In this document: piece by piece, positions 10,289 through 19,874 of the stretch
Numbering within the stretch: position 1 is the first letter of the stretch
Layout of the letters: each line of letters begins with the position of its first letter
Origin: Paraburkholderia sp. CNPSo 3272
GTDB taxonomy: Bacteria; Pseudomonadota; Gammaproteobacteria; Burkholderiales; Burkholderiaceae
NCBI RefSeq assembly: GCF_024206495.1
Contig: NZ_JAMBPQ010000006.1
Span: forward strand, 186,001-250,000
DNA length: 64,000 nucleotides
Reading direction: 5' to 3'
Notes under the pieces: model-generated
Told to the model about the DNA's origin: nothing
Seen by the model: the letters and a program-made list of their open reading frames with translations, nothing else
Databases searched by the model: none
Position numbers and translations under genes: made by a program

Positions 10289-10298
10289 TGGTGTACCA
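10289..10298. promoter_or_regulatory. Third TGGNNTACCA palindrome, upstream of the GntR gene
   Basis: TGGTGTACCA, 54 bases before the ATG of the GntR regulator and 87 bases from the middle copy of the same motif. The position suits autoregulation, and the long spacing would allow looping between the sites. Confidence 0.55.
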
Positions 10299-10351
10299 TT
10301 CTGCGAACTTCAACCGCCGCCCGGCGGCTTCGACGCTTTCGAGAATCCTGG

Positions 10352-11095
10352 ATGGCCGATCTTTCGCACACGCCAACCGGTCGTGCCGCCGATGCGGACG
10401 CAACCGACCGCTCCTACGTCGGCCTCGCGAAACAGATCTACGACCTGATCGCGGCAGGCGACGTCGGGCGCGCGCCGGGCGCGCCTCGCGCCCGCCTGCC
10501 CTCGGAGCGCACGCTCGCCGAGCGTTTCGGCGTGAGCCGCACACAGGTGAGAGAGGCGATCATCGCGCTCGAAGTGCAGGGCGTGGTCGAGGTGCGCGTG
10601 GGGTCGGGCATCTATGTGGCCGACGCGCAGGAGGCGCGCGCCATCGCGTTCGAACTGCCGCGCGGGCCGGGACCGATCGAGACGCTGCGCGCGCGCGAAG
10701 TGATCGAGAGCGGGATCGCGGCGCTCGCCGCGACCGAACGCAAGGATTCGGACCTCGACCGCCTATTCGCCGCGTTGCGCGCGATGCGCGAAAACATGGA
10801 CGACAAGGCCGCGTACGAGGCCGCCGACCGAGAGTTCCATCTGGCGATCGCGGGTGCGACTGGAAACGACATGCTGCGGCAGGTGGTGAGCGCGATGTGG
10901 GACAACTCTCGCGCCGACCCGTTGTGGAAAAAGATCGAGGAGCACTTCCATACGCCCGCGTTACGCGCGGCTTCGCAGGAAGATCATCAGCGCATTTTTT
11001 CGGCCATCATGGCGCGCGACGCAGAGGCCGCGCGTGCGGCGATGCAGGCGCATCTCGCACGCGTGATCGGCGAATTCACGCAGGCCTGGCGTTAG
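10352..11095 (+). CDS. GntR regulator, FadR subfamily (FCD domain)
   Basis: A 247-residue transcription factor. Residues about 25-105 form a winged HTH with LPSERTLAERFGVSRTQVRE followed by the wing VVEVRVGSGIYV. Residues about 110-240 are the all-helical FCD ligand domain, including the metal-site region in DREFHLAIAGATGN. FCD regulators usually respond to sugar acids or other carboxylates. Divergent from the sugar importer and next to three matching palindromes, it probably represses that operon and itself. This argues for a sugar-acid or related ligand, but this is inference. Confidence 0.88.
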   Translation: MADLSHTPTGRAADADATDRSYVGLAKQIYDLIAAGDVGRAPGAPRARLPSERTLAERFGVSRTQVREAIIALEVQGVVEVRVGSGIYVADAQEARAIAFELPRGPGPIETLRAREVIESGIAALAATERKDSDLDRLFAALRAMRENMDDKAAYEAADREFHLAIAGATGNDMLRQVVSAMWDNSRADPLWKKIEEHFHTPALRAASQEDHQRIFSAIMARDAEAARAAMQAHLARVIGEFTQAWR

Positions 11096-11099
11096 CCGC

Positions 11100-12734
11100 T
11101 TATGCCGCCGCAGGCAGCGCGCTTTCCTCGTGCGCAACCGCCAACGGTGTGACGGGCGGCGTCACGGGCAGCGTGTCCGCCGTCTCGCTCACGCGGAACG
11201 TCGCCACGGCCTCGGCCATCTGGCTCGCCTGCTGCTCGAGCGACTCGGCGGCAGCCGCTGCCTGTTCCACGAGCGCCGCGTTCTGCTGCGTGACCTGATC
11301 CATCTGGCTCACCGCGGTCTCGACCTGCTCGATGCCGGCGCTCTGCTCCACAGTAGCCGAGGCGATCTCCTTCATGAGGCCCGACACCTTGTCCACCGAA
11401 GCGACGATCTCGGCCATCGTCGCGCCCGCCTCGCCGACGAGCGAGCGGCCGTTGCGCACGTCGTGCACCGAGGCGTCGATCAGCGACTTGATCTCGCGCG
11501 CCGCGGAGGCGCTGCGCTGCGCGAGCATACGCACCTCGCCCGCGACGACGGCGAAGCCGCGCCCCTGCTCGCCCGCACGCGCGGCCTCGACCGAAGCGTT
11601 GAGCGCGAGAATATTGGTCTGAAACGCAATGCCGTCGATGATGCCCGTGATGTCCGCGATCTTGCCCGAGCTGCGGCTGATCTCCTCCATCGTGTCGATC
11701 ACCTGCTCGACCACACGTCCGCCGCGCTGCGCAACGTCGGCCGCCCCTGTGGCGAGCGCACTCGCAGCGTTCGCATGCTGCGCGTTCTGACGCACGCTCG
11801 ACGTGAGCTGCTCCATGCTCGACGCCGTCTGCTCGAGCGACGCAGACTGCTGTTCCGTGCGGCTCGACAGATCGAGATTGCCGGCCGCGATTTCGCGTGC
11901 GCCCGTGTTGATTGCATCGCAGCTCGATCGCACGCTGCGCACCGTGTGGCTCAGGCCGCCCTGCATGCGCCGCATCGCGCCGAGCAACTGACCGATTTCG
12001 TTGCGCCCGCCGCCTTCGATGTGGACCGAAAGATCGTTCGCTGCGATCTGGTTGAGCACTTCCACCGCCTCTTTGAGCGGTGCCGTCACGAGGCGGCGCA
12101 GCGCGATATGGGTTGCAACGACGAGCGCCAGCGCACCCAGCAAACCCACCGCCACCATCGCCATCACCCAGTTGTGCTCGCGCCCGGTCTGGTCGAGCGT
12201 CGCGCGCGTGGCGGCATCGGCGTTCGCGCGCAGTGCGGCCACGCTCGCTGAAAACTGCGTATTCGCATTGGCGACATCCCCGGCGGCCAGCGTGGCATAG
12301 GTTGCCGTATCGCCGGATTCGAGCGCAGTGGCCGCGCGCTGCAGCGCCTGGCCGAGCGCGCTCCACGCGCCGAGCAACGCATCGCGCTGCTGGGCCGCAT
12401 CGGCATCGAACGGTGTGCTCTCGCGCAGCGCGGTGCCGTGCTTCGCGGCCTGATCGAGGAGATCGCGTGCTTCCTGCTGCGCGCGCTGTTGCGCCTCGGC
12501 GGCGCCTTTCTCCTTCTCGGCCTGATAGGCACGAGCCAGTGCCGTTTGCGCAAGCGCCGCGTCCTCCCGCAAGGCGAGCGCGAGCGCGTCCTGGCGCGCA
12601 ACTTCGTGGATGAAACGCGCCGAGTCGTCGGCGCGGCCGATCATCAGGACACCTACCGCTGCACCCACCACAAGCATCGCCGAAAACGTACAAAGCACGA
12701 TCAGCAGCCCTTTTCGAATCGTCAGATTACGCAT
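11100..12734 (-). CDS. Methyl-accepting chemotaxis protein
   Basis: A 544-residue inner-membrane chemoreceptor. TM1 spans about residues 8-32 and TM2 about 192-215, enclosing a helical periplasmic sensor of about 160 residues (four-helix-bundle type). A HAMP domain follows, then the methylation/signalling domain with the conserved hairpin tip [20 protein letters not shown] and nearby [11 protein letters not shown]. No C-terminal NWxxF pentapeptide for CheR docking is seen; the tail is Ala/Pro-rich. It ends four bases from the convergent GntR gene. The ligand is unknown. Confidence 0.92.
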   Translation of the reverse strand: MRNLTIRKGLLIVLCTFSAMLVVGAAVGVLMIGRADDSARFIHEVARQDALALALREDAALAQTALARAYQAEKEKGAAEAQQRAQQEARDLLDQAAKHGTALRESTPFDADAAQQRDALLGAWSALGQALQRAATALESGDTATYATLAAGDVANANTQFSASVAALRANADAATRATLDQTGREHNWVMAMVAVGLLGALALVVATHIALRRLVTAPLKEAVEVLNQIAANDLSVHIEGGGRNEIGQLLGAMRRMQGGLSHTVRSVRSSCDAINTGAREIAAGNLDLSSRTEQQSASLEQTASSMEQLTSSVRQNAQHANAASALATGAADVAQRGGRVVEQVIDTMEEISRSSGKIADITGIIDGIAFQTNILALNASVEAARAGEQGRGFAVVAGEVRMLAQRSASAAREIKSLIDASVHDVRNGRSLVGEAGATMAEIVASVDKVSGLMKEIASATVEQSAGIEQVETAVSQMDQVTQQNAALVEQAAAAAESLEQQASQMAEAVATFRVSETADTLPVTPPVTPLAVAHEESALPAAA

Positions 12735-12749
12735 TACCTTATTCCCGCT

Positions 12750-13058
12750 TCAGGGCCTCAACGTGGTTGGCACTGCATCGCCGCCCAGCCGGGTCAGCAG
12801 CATGTTTGCCTGTTCGATCAGCGTGGCGCGGTATTCGCCGGGCAACAACACGTCGTCGGCCACGGCCATCGCTTCGCCAAGCTGCGCGCGAAACGCGAGG
12901 ATCGCGCGTTCGATCTGTGCCGTGGACAGTTGCGGCAGCACCGCTTCGACGAACTTCGTCATCACCACCACACTCGCGCCAAAGCGCGAGATGGCCTTGC
13001 CATGCGCGTTCACTAGCGCGGTCATCGAGTTCAACAACATCTCGTCACTGGTGCTCAC
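12750..13058 (-). CDS. Small hypothetical helical protein between a chemoreceptor and a c-di-GMP enzyme
   Basis: A 102-residue protein of unknown function. GTG at 13058 is taken as start because GGAG lies six bases upstream; an in-frame ATG at 13040 is the alternative. It is predicted mostly helical (VVVMTKFVEAVLPQLSTAQ; ILAFRAQLGEAMAVADD) with no signal peptide or membrane span. It is sandwiched on the same strand between a CBS-GGDEF-EAL gene upstream and a chemoreceptor gene 15 bases downstream, so it may belong to their signalling unit. No family was recognised. Confidence 0.7.
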   Translation of the reverse strand: MSTSDEMLLNSMTALVNAHGKAISRFGASVVVMTKFVEAVLPQLSTAQIERAILAFRAQLGEAMAVADDVLLPGEYRATLIEQANMLLTRLGGDAVPTTLRP

Positions 13059-13106
13059 GGGATTCTCCAGATACTTCGGCTAAAGGGGAAAAAGGAAAAG
13101 CAGCCT

Positions 13107-15650
13107 TCAGCCAGCCACGCACGCCTCGAGCGCGCGCGGCATCAATTCAGCCGGCGCGGGACGCGCCAGCAGGAAACCTTGTGCGCGGTCGCAGCCGATC
13201 TCGCGCAGGAACTCGAGTTGCCGCGGCGTTTCGACGCCCTCGGCCACCACCGTGACGCCGAGCGTGCGCGCCATCGCGACGATCGCGCGCACGATCGAGC
13301 GGTCTCGCGCGGCGCTTTTCTTCACACGCGGCGACATCCCCGCCCCCGGCTCGGCCATGTCCGCGAGGAACGAGCGGTCCACCTTGAGCGTGTCGACCGG
13401 TAAGGACTGCAGATACTTGAACGATGAATAGCCGGTGCCAAAGTCGTCGATCGCGAGGCTGATGCCGCGCGCGGCAAGCTCCTGCAGCAACGCTTCGATG
13501 CCCCCCCGGCCCGACGTCATCGCCATGCTCTCCACGAGTTCGAGCTGCAGGCGCGCGGCTGGCAGTCCCGTTTCGCTGAGTATGGTCGTGAGCTGATGGA
13601 GAAAGCCGTCGTGCAGACATTGCCGCGCCGAAAGATTCACGCTGATGCGGCCTAAGTCGAAGCCCTCGTCCAGCCATTCGCGCGCCTGCCGGCAGGCCTC
13701 GCGCAACACCCACGCGCCGAGTGGAACCATCAATGAGGATTCCTCGGCAATCGGAATGAACTGGTCGGGCGGCACGAGGCCGCGGCGCGGGTGCTGCCAG
13801 CGCACGAGCGCCTCGATATTGACGAGCGCCCCGCTCGCCACATCGAACTCGGGCTGATAGTGGAGCACGAGTTCGCCCGCCTCGAGCGCGTGGTGCAACT
13901 CGCTTTCGAGCACGATGCGCTCCATGGCCGAAGACGTCATCGGCGTGGCGAAGAAGCGGAAGTTGTTCTTCCCGGCGTCCTTGGCCTCGTACATCGCCCG
14001 GTCGGCCTGCATGAGCAGTTGCCGCGGATCGTGAGCGTCGTCCGGATACATGCTGATGCCGATGCTCGGCGTGACGAACAGCAATTGCTCGCCGATGTGC
14101 ATCGCGGCGCCCACGCGCGCGAGCAGGCCCTGGGCGATCTGCCCGACGTGGCGAATGTCTTCGATATCCTCGATCAGCAGCGTGAACTCGTCGCCACCGA
14201 GACGCGCCACCGTATCGGTCTCGCGCACGGCTTCGCGCAGACGCGAGGCGATCACGGTGAGCGCCTCGTCGCCCACGCCGTGGCCCAGCGTGTCGTTGAT
14301 GAGCTTGAAGCGGTCGAGGTCGAGGAACATCACCGCCACGCGCTTGCCCGAGCGGCGTGCGCGCGCGAGCGAAAGCGTGAGGCGCTCGGTGAAGAGCGTG
14401 CGATTGGGCAGGCCCGTCAAGGCATCGTGCGTCGCGAGGTAGCTCAGGCGCTCCTCGGTCTCGCGGCGCTGCGTGATGTCCGCGAAGATCGCGGCGTAAT
14501 GCGTGCAGCGGCCGCTCGGGTCGCAGATGCTGGAAATCGTCAGGTATTCCAGGTAAAGCGCACCGTCCTTGCGGCGGTTCCAGATTTCGCCCTTCCAGTG
14601 GCCGTTCTGCTGCAGGCTGCGCCAGAGCGCGCTGTAGAACGCCGGGCCCTGGCGGCCCGAGTTGAGCAGGCTCGCATTGCGCCCTAGCGCCTCGTGCTCC
14701 GTATAGCCCGTGAGCCGCGTAAAAGCGGGATTCACGCGCTCGATGGTGCCATCGAGGTCGGTGATCATCACACCATCGAGCGTCGATTCCACCACCTGGT
14801 CGGCAAGGCGCAGGTTCGCGCGCGAGGCGAGCAGCGCGTCGTCGCGCTCGCGCAGCGCCATTTGCAGCTCGCGCACGAAGCCGTCTTCGATGTCGTGCAG
14901 GATATGCGAGAGGTCGAGCAAGCCCGCGAGAGTCCCGTCTTCGCCGATCACGCCAACGTGGCGCATGCGGTGCTCGAGGAGATACTGACGCGCCGCATAG
15001 AGGCTTTGCGAATGCGCGAGCGAGCGCAGCGGCCGGCTCGCGCGCGCGCCGACCCTGCCGTCGAGCGCGCCGTCGGCAGCGAGGCGCACTACGTCGCGCT
15101 CGGTCACGATGCCGAAATCGCCTTCGGGATAGCTCACGACGAGCGCGCTCAGACGCCGTGCACGCATGCGTTGCATAGCCTCGTGCATGGACATGCGTGC
15201 GTCGACCACGAGCGGCATCGCCGCGTTGACCGAGCCGACCGTCTTCAGCCGCAGAAAGCACTCGAGCCCCTGGTTCATGACCAGGTCGGTTTGCGTGACG
15301 ATGCCGAGCGAGCGGCCCGCCTGATCGACCACGAGACAATGGCGGATGCCGTCACGCTTGAAGCGCAGGGCGGCGTCGCGCAGGCGCGTGCTAGCAGGCA
15401 GCGCGCGCACCGGATGGCTCATCGCATGGCGGATGGGCAATGCGAGCGCGGCGGCGTCTTCGCCCAGCGCAAGCGCGTCGTGCTCGGTCCAGATGCCGAC
15501 GGGCCGCCCCATTTCGGTAATCACGATGGCGCTATAGCGCCGCTCGCTCATCATGCGCGCCGCTTCGCGTATCGGCACGTCGGGCCCGCAGGCAAGCGGC
15601 GGCCCCGAAAGTAGCTGCCCGATTTCAAGGTCCAGCGTGTGGTGTTGCAT
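13107..15650 (-). CDS. CBS-CBS-PAS-GGDEF-EAL c-di-GMP signalling protein
   Basis: An 847-residue cytosolic regulator of cyclic di-GMP. ATG 15650 is preferred over a TTG 72 bases further up. Residues about 10-275 hold four CBS motifs (two Bateman modules, a nucleotide-sensing fold). A PAS domain (about 300-400) follows, then a diguanylate cyclase domain with intact GGDEF and an upstream RETD inhibitory site five residues before it. The EAL phosphodiesterase domain has [15 protein letters not shown] and KVDRSF. Both catalytic motifs look complete, so it may be bifunctional. No membrane segment was seen. It probably tunes motility or biofilm together with the neighbouring chemoreceptor. Confidence 0.92.
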   Translation of the reverse strand: MQHHTLDLEIGQLLSGPPLACGPDVPIREAARMMSERRYSAIVITEMGRPVGIWTEHDALALGEDAAALALPIRHAMSHPVRALPASTRLRDAALRFKRDGIRHCLVVDQAGRSLGIVTQTDLVMNQGLECFLRLKTVGSVNAAMPLVVDARMSMHEAMQRMRARRLSALVVSYPEGDFGIVTERDVVRLAADGALDGRVGARASRPLRSLAHSQSLYAARQYLLEHRMRHVGVIGEDGTLAGLLDLSHILHDIEDGFVRELQMALRERDDALLASRANLRLADQVVESTLDGVMITDLDGTIERVNPAFTRLTGYTEHEALGRNASLLNSGRQGPAFYSALWRSLQQNGHWKGEIWNRRKDGALYLEYLTISSICDPSGRCTHYAAIFADITQRRETEERLSYLATHDALTGLPNRTLFTERLTLSLARARRSGKRVAVMFLDLDRFKLINDTLGHGVGDEALTVIASRLREAVRETDTVARLGGDEFTLLIEDIEDIRHVGQIAQGLLARVGAAMHIGEQLLFVTPSIGISMYPDDAHDPRQLLMQADRAMYEAKDAGKNNFRFFATPMTSSAMERIVLESELHHALEAGELVLHYQPEFDVASGALVNIEALVRWQHPRRGLVPPDQFIPIAEESSLMVPLGAWVLREACRQAREWLDEGFDLGRISVNLSARQCLHDGFLHQLTTILSETGLPAARLQLELVESMAMTSGRGGIEALLQELAARGISLAIDDFGTGYSSFKYLQSLPVDTLKVDRSFLADMAEPGAGMSPRVKKSAARDRSIVRAIVAMARTLGVTVVAEGVETPRQLEFLREIGCDRAQGFLLARPAPAELMPRALEACVAG

Positions 15651-15866
15651 GTTGCGTCCCGAACCGCACGGCGATGTCTTTATGAGATAGCGGCAAACTA
15701 ACAGCGGGCGGGAGGCGGACAATTGACGAAAATCAAGGTTTTGACCGCCCGGGATGACGCAAACGTTTGCGTCTCGATTATTCGAAATATCAGGGCGGCA
15801 TCATCTGTCGCACGCCTACGACAAACTTGATGCGCATGAACTTTTATCTGTGCAATCGCACAATCT

Positions 15867-15902
15867 AGTTTACTGGACGAATAATTCCATTAAACTGGAC
15901 GA
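15867..15902. promoter_or_regulatory. Candidate operator: ACTGGACGA direct repeats and AGTTTA/TAAACT arms
   Basis: ACTGGACGA occurs at 15872-15880 and again at 15894-15902, exactly 22 bases apart (about two helical turns). The same stretch has inverted arms AGTTTA (15867-15872) and TAAACT (15891-15896). The second copy ends one base before the ATG of the XRE regulator, so binding there would block its own transcription or translation. Confidence 0.5.
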
Positions 15903-15903
15903 C

Positions 15904-16476
15904 ATGGATATCCACGCCAACATCGCCCGCCGCCTGCGCGATCTGCGCGACGCCAAAGGCTGGTCGCTCGAAGCGCTGGCCGAGCGCAGTTCAGTGAGCC
16001 GCTCGAACATCTCGCTCATCGAACGCGGGCAAAGCAGCCCCACGGCCGTCGTGCTCGACAAGCTCGCCACGGCGCTCGGCGTCTCGCTCGCCTCGCTCTT
16101 CGAGGCGCCCGGCGACGACGCGCGGCAAGCCCCTTCGCCGCACGCCACGGCCCGCGATCAAGCAGTCTGGACCGATCCCGAGTCGGGCTACGTGCGGCGC
16201 AATCTTTCGCCGCCCGCATGGTCGCCGATCCAGCTCGTGGAGGTGCATTTTCCGCCCGGCCAGCGCGTGGCCTACGACACGAGCCTGCGTGACGCGGTGA
16301 TTCATCAACAGGTCTGGGTGATGAAAGGCGCGATGGAGATGACGGTCGGCGATCGCGTGTGGAGGCTCGAAACCGGCGACTGCCTCGCGATGCGCCTGGA
16401 CTGCCCCATCGTCTATCGCAATCCCACCAACGAGCCGGCGCGCTATATCGTCGCACTCTGCAGGACCACTAACTAA
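15904..16476 (+). CDS. XRE-family regulator with C-terminal cupin domain
   Basis: A 190-residue cytosolic transcription factor. Residues about 6-60 are a lambda-Cro-type HTH (WSLEALAERSSVSRSNISLI then RGQSSPTAVVLDKLATALGV). Residues about 105-185 are a small cupin barrel that probably binds an effector. ATG 15904 starts at the beginning of the HTH domain and is placed just after the repeated ACTGGACGA element; a longer in-frame start at 15754 would add 50 AT-rich, unconserved-looking residues. It is followed 17 bases later by a GNAT gene, the usual partner in Burkholderiales, and is divergent from the c-di-GMP gene. Confidence 0.88.
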   Translation: MDIHANIARRLRDLRDAKGWSLEALAERSSVSRSNISLIERGQSSPTAVVLDKLATALGVSLASLFEAPGDDARQAPSPHATARDQAVWTDPESGYVRRNLSPPAWSPIQLVEVHFPPGQRVAYDTSLRDAVIHQQVWVMKGAMEMTVGDRVWRLETGDCLAMRLDCPIVYRNPTNEPARYIVALCRTTN

Positions 16477-16492
16477 CCGGGTTCACATTCAC

Positions 16493-17029
16493 ATGAGCGA
16501 AGCCCTCAACGTACGCCGCCTTACCGCCGAACAGGCGCAGGCCTGCGCACCGGCGCTTGCGGACGTACTTATCGACTGCGTGGAAGGCGGCGCCTCGGTG
16601 AGCTTCATGCTGCCGATTGCGCGCGAGACGGCGCTCGCGTTCTGGCACGGGGTGGCGCAAGACGTGGCGCGCGGCGAACGTATTCTGCTCGCGGTCGAAG
16701 ACGCGCAGCAGCGCATTGTGGGTACGGCGCAGCTCGTGACTGCGCAGCCGGAAAACCAGCCGCATCGCGCCGATGTCGCCAAGGTTCTCGTGCACCGCGC
16801 CGCGCGCGGACGAGGTGTGGGGCTGCGCCTCATGCTCGCGATCGACGAGGCGGCAAGGCAAGCCGGAAAATCGGTGCTCGTGCTCGACACCGTGACTGGC
16901 GGCGCGGCCGAGCGGCTCTATGTGCGCGCGGGATGGCAGCGTGTGGGCGTCGTGCCTAATTACGCGCTGATGCCGGACGGCGCATTATGCGGCACCACGT
17001 TCTATCACAAGCAACTGGTGAGCCGGTGA
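16493..17029 (+). CDS. GNAT-family N-acetyltransferase
   Basis: A 178-residue acetyl-CoA-dependent acetyltransferase. The acyl-CoA pyrophosphate loop reads VLVHRAARGRGVGLRL, matching the family's R/Q-x-x-G-x-G/A. It is followed by the strand VLVLDTVTGGAAERLYVRAGWQ in outline (alpha4/beta6 region), and the C-terminus GTTFYHKQL is typical of this subgroup. It acetylates an amine-bearing small molecule or residue; the acceptor is unknown. It lies 16 bases behind the XRE-cupin gene, so the two are probably one transcript. Confidence 0.88.
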   Translation: MSEALNVRRLTAEQAQACAPALADVLIDCVEGGASVSFMLPIARETALAFWHGVAQDVARGERILLAVEDAQQRIVGTAQLVTAQPENQPHRADVAKVLVHRAARGRGVGLRLMLAIDEAARQAGKSVLVLDTVTGGAAERLYVRAGWQRVGVVPNYALMPDGALCGTTFYHKQLVSR

Positions 17030-17044
17030 GGCGCAGCCGGTTCC

Positions 17045-17827
17045 TCAAGCGCCTCGTTCGAGAATATTGCTGATGGCGAGCGCGAGGCCATCCGGATTGT
17101 CGTAAGCCATCATGTGCTCGGTGTTGGCAACGAGTTCGACGCTGCAGCCGGCTTGCTCGAATTGGATAATTTCGTCACTCGCGGCCGTATCCGGCAGAAT
17201 CACCGCTTTTGACGAATTCAGCCTGGCGAGATCGTCGAGCCAGTTTTGCGCGTTATCGTCCAGTGCGGATCTTGCCCATTGGTAGATGGCATGAGGCGAT
17301 GCGACGGCAAACGGACCCAGCCAGGCGTCGTTGCCGCCGGCGGCTTTCAACCGCGCCAGAAGCTGCGAATACCCTTCGGCGACGAATTGCGCTTCGGTCA
17401 TCGACGTGATTTCCGACAACATCGCTTTGCCGTAGTCGCTCAGGCCCGGCGCACATAAAATCACGCTACTCACATGGATTGGCAGGCGTTTTGCGAGCTT
17501 CACTGCAATGAACGCGCCGGCGCTATGGCCGAAGAGATTCACCTGCGTGAAGTGCTCGCTGGCTACAAGATCTGAGAGCACATTCGCCTGGTCATCCGAA
17601 GTATATTTCCCGTCCTCCGGCTTGTCGCTGAACCCCGCTCCCATGAGATCGATGACGAGCGATCGGCGTTTCGTGTATGAATCTGAGCTCACTACCGGTG
17701 GGTAATCGCTGCTGGACGCACAACCCAATCCATGAACGAGCAGGAGCGGTTCGGAAGGGTTCGTGCCGGAATATAAATCCAGGTAGCGCAGAGCGTTCCC
17801 TCTGTCATCTGTCGCGAATGAATTCAT
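17045..17827 (-). CDS. Alpha/beta-hydrolase fold protein
   Basis: A 260-residue hydrolase. Family marks: oxyanion-hole segment LLLVHGLGCASSSDYP (about 28-43), nucleophile elbow GHSAG with S102, and a late histidine in ANTEHMMAY. The acid is probably an aspartate near DTAASDE. No signal peptide, so it is cytosolic. The GC content is visibly lower than in flanking genes (for example at 17200-17500 and the start region), hinting at different ancestry. It starts 16 bases before the stop of an AraC-type gene on the same strand and may be co-transcribed with it. The substrate is unknown. Confidence 0.8.
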   Translation of the reverse strand: MNSFATDDRGNALRYLDLYSGTNPSEPLLLVHGLGCASSSDYPPVVSSDSYTKRRSLVIDLMGAGFSDKPEDGKYTSDDQANVLSDLVASEHFTQVNLFGHSAGAFIAVKLAKRLPIHVSSVILCAPGLSDYGKAMLSEITSMTEAQFVAEGYSQLLARLKAAGGNDAWLGPFAVASPHAIYQWARSALDDNAQNWLDDLARLNSSKAVILPDTAASDEIIQFEQAGCSVELVANTEHMMAYDNPDGLALAISNILERGA

Positions 17828-17843
17828 TCTCTTGTCCGGGAAT

Positions 17844-18860
17844 TCAGGGCGCTGCCACCGCGCGCAACGCCTCGGAAGGCCGCATGCCGAACATGCGCCG
17901 GTAATCGGCGGCGAACTGGCTCAGATGCCAGAAGCCCCACGCAGCCGCAACGTCCTGCACCGAACCCGCCGCGCGCCCGCACAGGTCGCGCCGGGCGCCG
18001 TTCAGGCGCAGCGCGCGCAGGTAGGTTGCGGGCGCCATGCCAAGCACGTCCTGGAAGCAGTGCTGGAGCGTACGCCGGCTCACGTGCAGCTGCTCGCAAA
18101 GCTCCGGCACGCCGACCGGCCGCGCGCGATGCGCGAGCACGTAGTCGCGGGCCTGCGCAACGATCCAGCGGCGTCGCGATGCGGGCTCGACAACCGTATC
18201 CTCGCTGCCCGCGCAGGCGTCGAATAGCGCGGCGAGCACCTCCGCCTGCAATGCATGGCGCTCGGCGTCCGAAAGCGGAGCGTGCGGGACGTTTTCATGC
18301 ACGTCGCCGCCGTCGTCGAGGCACCTCGCGAGCCGCGCGCAAAGACGTTCGATGCTCGCCGCGCCAGCCTGCGCGACAGGCGCAGCCGGGAGGCGTTCCT
18401 CGAGCGCCGTGTGTTCGACCGCGGCCGCATAGTGGCGCAGCACGTCGCCGCGCACGACCACGCCGTAGATCGAGAATTGCGCCGGCGTGAGCAGCTCGAA
18501 TTCGACGTTGCCGGGGCGCAGCGCAAGCGCCTGCGCGCCAAAGGGCTGCGCGTCGATGCGCGCCTCGCCCTCGCGCGCGACCGGTATGCCGAACCACCAG
18601 GCGTCGCCGCGCACCTCGCACGCCTGGCGCAGCGTGTGGCTCGTGGTCTCGCGAAACACCTTCATGGTGTCGAGCGGCAACTCCGTGAGCGTGCCGACAA
18701 AGCGGCCCGCCGCGAGCTGGTCGTAAGTCTGCCGCCAGCCCACGAGGCTGCGCGCCTGCTCGTCGGCGTCGTGAGCCACGCTAACGACCGTGCGGGCGCC
18801 AGGCGCGTTGCATTGCGCCTGCCCGGCCGTGGCTACGGTTCGCTCCGCCCTTTTGTTCAT
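17844..18860 (-). CDS. AraC-family regulator next to ethanolamine genes (EutR-like)
   Basis: A 338-residue transcription factor. The C-terminal ~100 residues hold the double HTH: VPELCEQLHVSRRTLQHCFQ, then VQDVAAAWGFWHLSQFAADY with RRMFGMRPSEALR. The GFWHLSQF wording and the long N-terminal ligand domain resemble EutR and related activators. GGAGG precedes the ATG at 18860. The gene lies 213 bases downstream of eutC on the same strand, which makes control of the ethanolamine genes likely. The N-terminal domain would sense ethanolamine or a cofactor, but that is inferred from position. Confidence 0.8.
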   Translation of the reverse strand: MNKRAERTVATAGQAQCNAPGARTVVSVAHDADEQARSLVGWRQTYDQLAAGRFVGTLTELPLDTMKVFRETTSHTLRQACEVRGDAWWFGIPVAREGEARIDAQPFGAQALALRPGNVEFELLTPAQFSIYGVVVRGDVLRHYAAAVEHTALEERLPAAPVAQAGAASIERLCARLARCLDDGGDVHENVPHAPLSDAERHALQAEVLAALFDACAGSEDTVVEPASRRRWIVAQARDYVLAHRARPVGVPELCEQLHVSRRTLQHCFQDVLGMAPATYLRALRLNGARRDLCGRAAGSVQDVAAAWGFWHLSQFAADYRRMFGMRPSEALRAVAAP

Positions 18861-19073
18861 GGCTGCCTCCTAGTACGCCCTTGCTTCGATCGATCGTCGA
18901 TTGACGCAAGAGTCGGGCCAGCGGGAACGGTATGCGCAATGGCGACGCCGCACGCCGCGCTGCTCCACGACGGCGCAATGGCGGTAAGAGGGGTGCTCAA
19001 TCGCTGCACAGGCGGCGGCACCGGCGCTGTGCGTCGCCGGGCGGATGCAGTCCCAGCCCGCGCGCGTGGCCCC

Positions 19074-19874
19074 TCACTCAGACGCGATCTGCCCAGCCGC
19101 CGCGACGCCTGGCAGCGTCGCGTCACTATCGTCCTTCAGTCCTACGCCGGTCAGCCCAAGCCGCCGCGCGTGCGTGAGAAGGTAATGGAGCTTGTGCGCG
19201 GCCGCATCATACGGCAGCCCTTCAGGACGCACGTTCGAAATACAGTTGCGCTGCGCGTCATGGCAGCCCACCTTCGGCGCGTAGGTGAGATAGACGCCGA
19301 GGCTGTCCGGCGAGCTGAGCCCGGGCCGCTCGCCGATCAGCATCGCCAGGAGTTTCGCCCCCAGCAGCTCGCCGATCTCGTCGCCGAGCGCCACGCGCGC
19401 CTGGCGCGCGACCACCACCGGGCCGATGCGCCAGTCCGCCAGGCGCGCGCGCACCGCGAGGAGCAGCGGCGCGGCCTGTTTCGCGGCAGCGATTGCCGAA
19501 AGGCCGTCGCCGATCACGAACACGACTTCGGGCGGCTCCTCGCGCGCTGCGGTGGCCGAACGCGCCGCTTCGGCCAATGCTGCCCGGCTCGCCTCCGACA
19601 AGCGCCGCCCCAGGTCCGGCCGGCGCAAATAATGTTGCCGGTCCGGCGCCGCGCTTTCCACGCCGAGCGTGTTGAAGCCTTCGGCTTCGAGCGTGCCCCG
19701 CAAGGCTTCGGCGTCGAGCGGGTGATGCACGGCATCGCGCGCCTGCGCGTGCGAGAGATTGAACGCGAGCAGAGGCGCCGTGGGCAGGCCGTTGCCCGCG
19801 CGCCCGAGCGCGATGCGCGCGTTCGTGAACGCCTTGAGACCGCCCCATGGGTTCTTTTCGACGGCGTCGCTCAT
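19074..19874 (-). CDS. eutC: Ethanolamine ammonia-lyase small (light) subunit
   Basis: A 266-residue subunit of the adenosylcobalamin-dependent lyase that converts ethanolamine to acetaldehyde and ammonia. Family text includes TNARIALGRAGNGLPTAPLL, FNLSHAQARDAVH and VFVIGDGLSAIA, with a cysteine-containing C-terminal part (APKVGCHDAQRNCISNVRPE). The ATG at 19874 overlaps the eutB stop by four bases (ATGA), which fixes the start over an in-frame ATG six codons earlier. No shell-protein genes are nearby, so this is the free cytosolic form of the pathway. Confidence 0.95.
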   Translation of the reverse strand: MSDAVEKNPWGGLKAFTNARIALGRAGNGLPTAPLLAFNLSHAQARDAVHHPLDAEALRGTLEAEGFNTLGVESAAPDRQHYLRRPDLGRRLSEASRAALAEAARSATAAREEPPEVVFVIGDGLSAIAAAKQAAPLLLAVRARLADWRIGPVVVARQARVALGDEIGELLGAKLLAMLIGERPGLSSPDSLGVYLTYAPKVGCHDAQRNCISNVRPEGLPYDAAAHKLHYLLTHARRLGLTGVGLKDDSDATLPGVAAAGQIASE

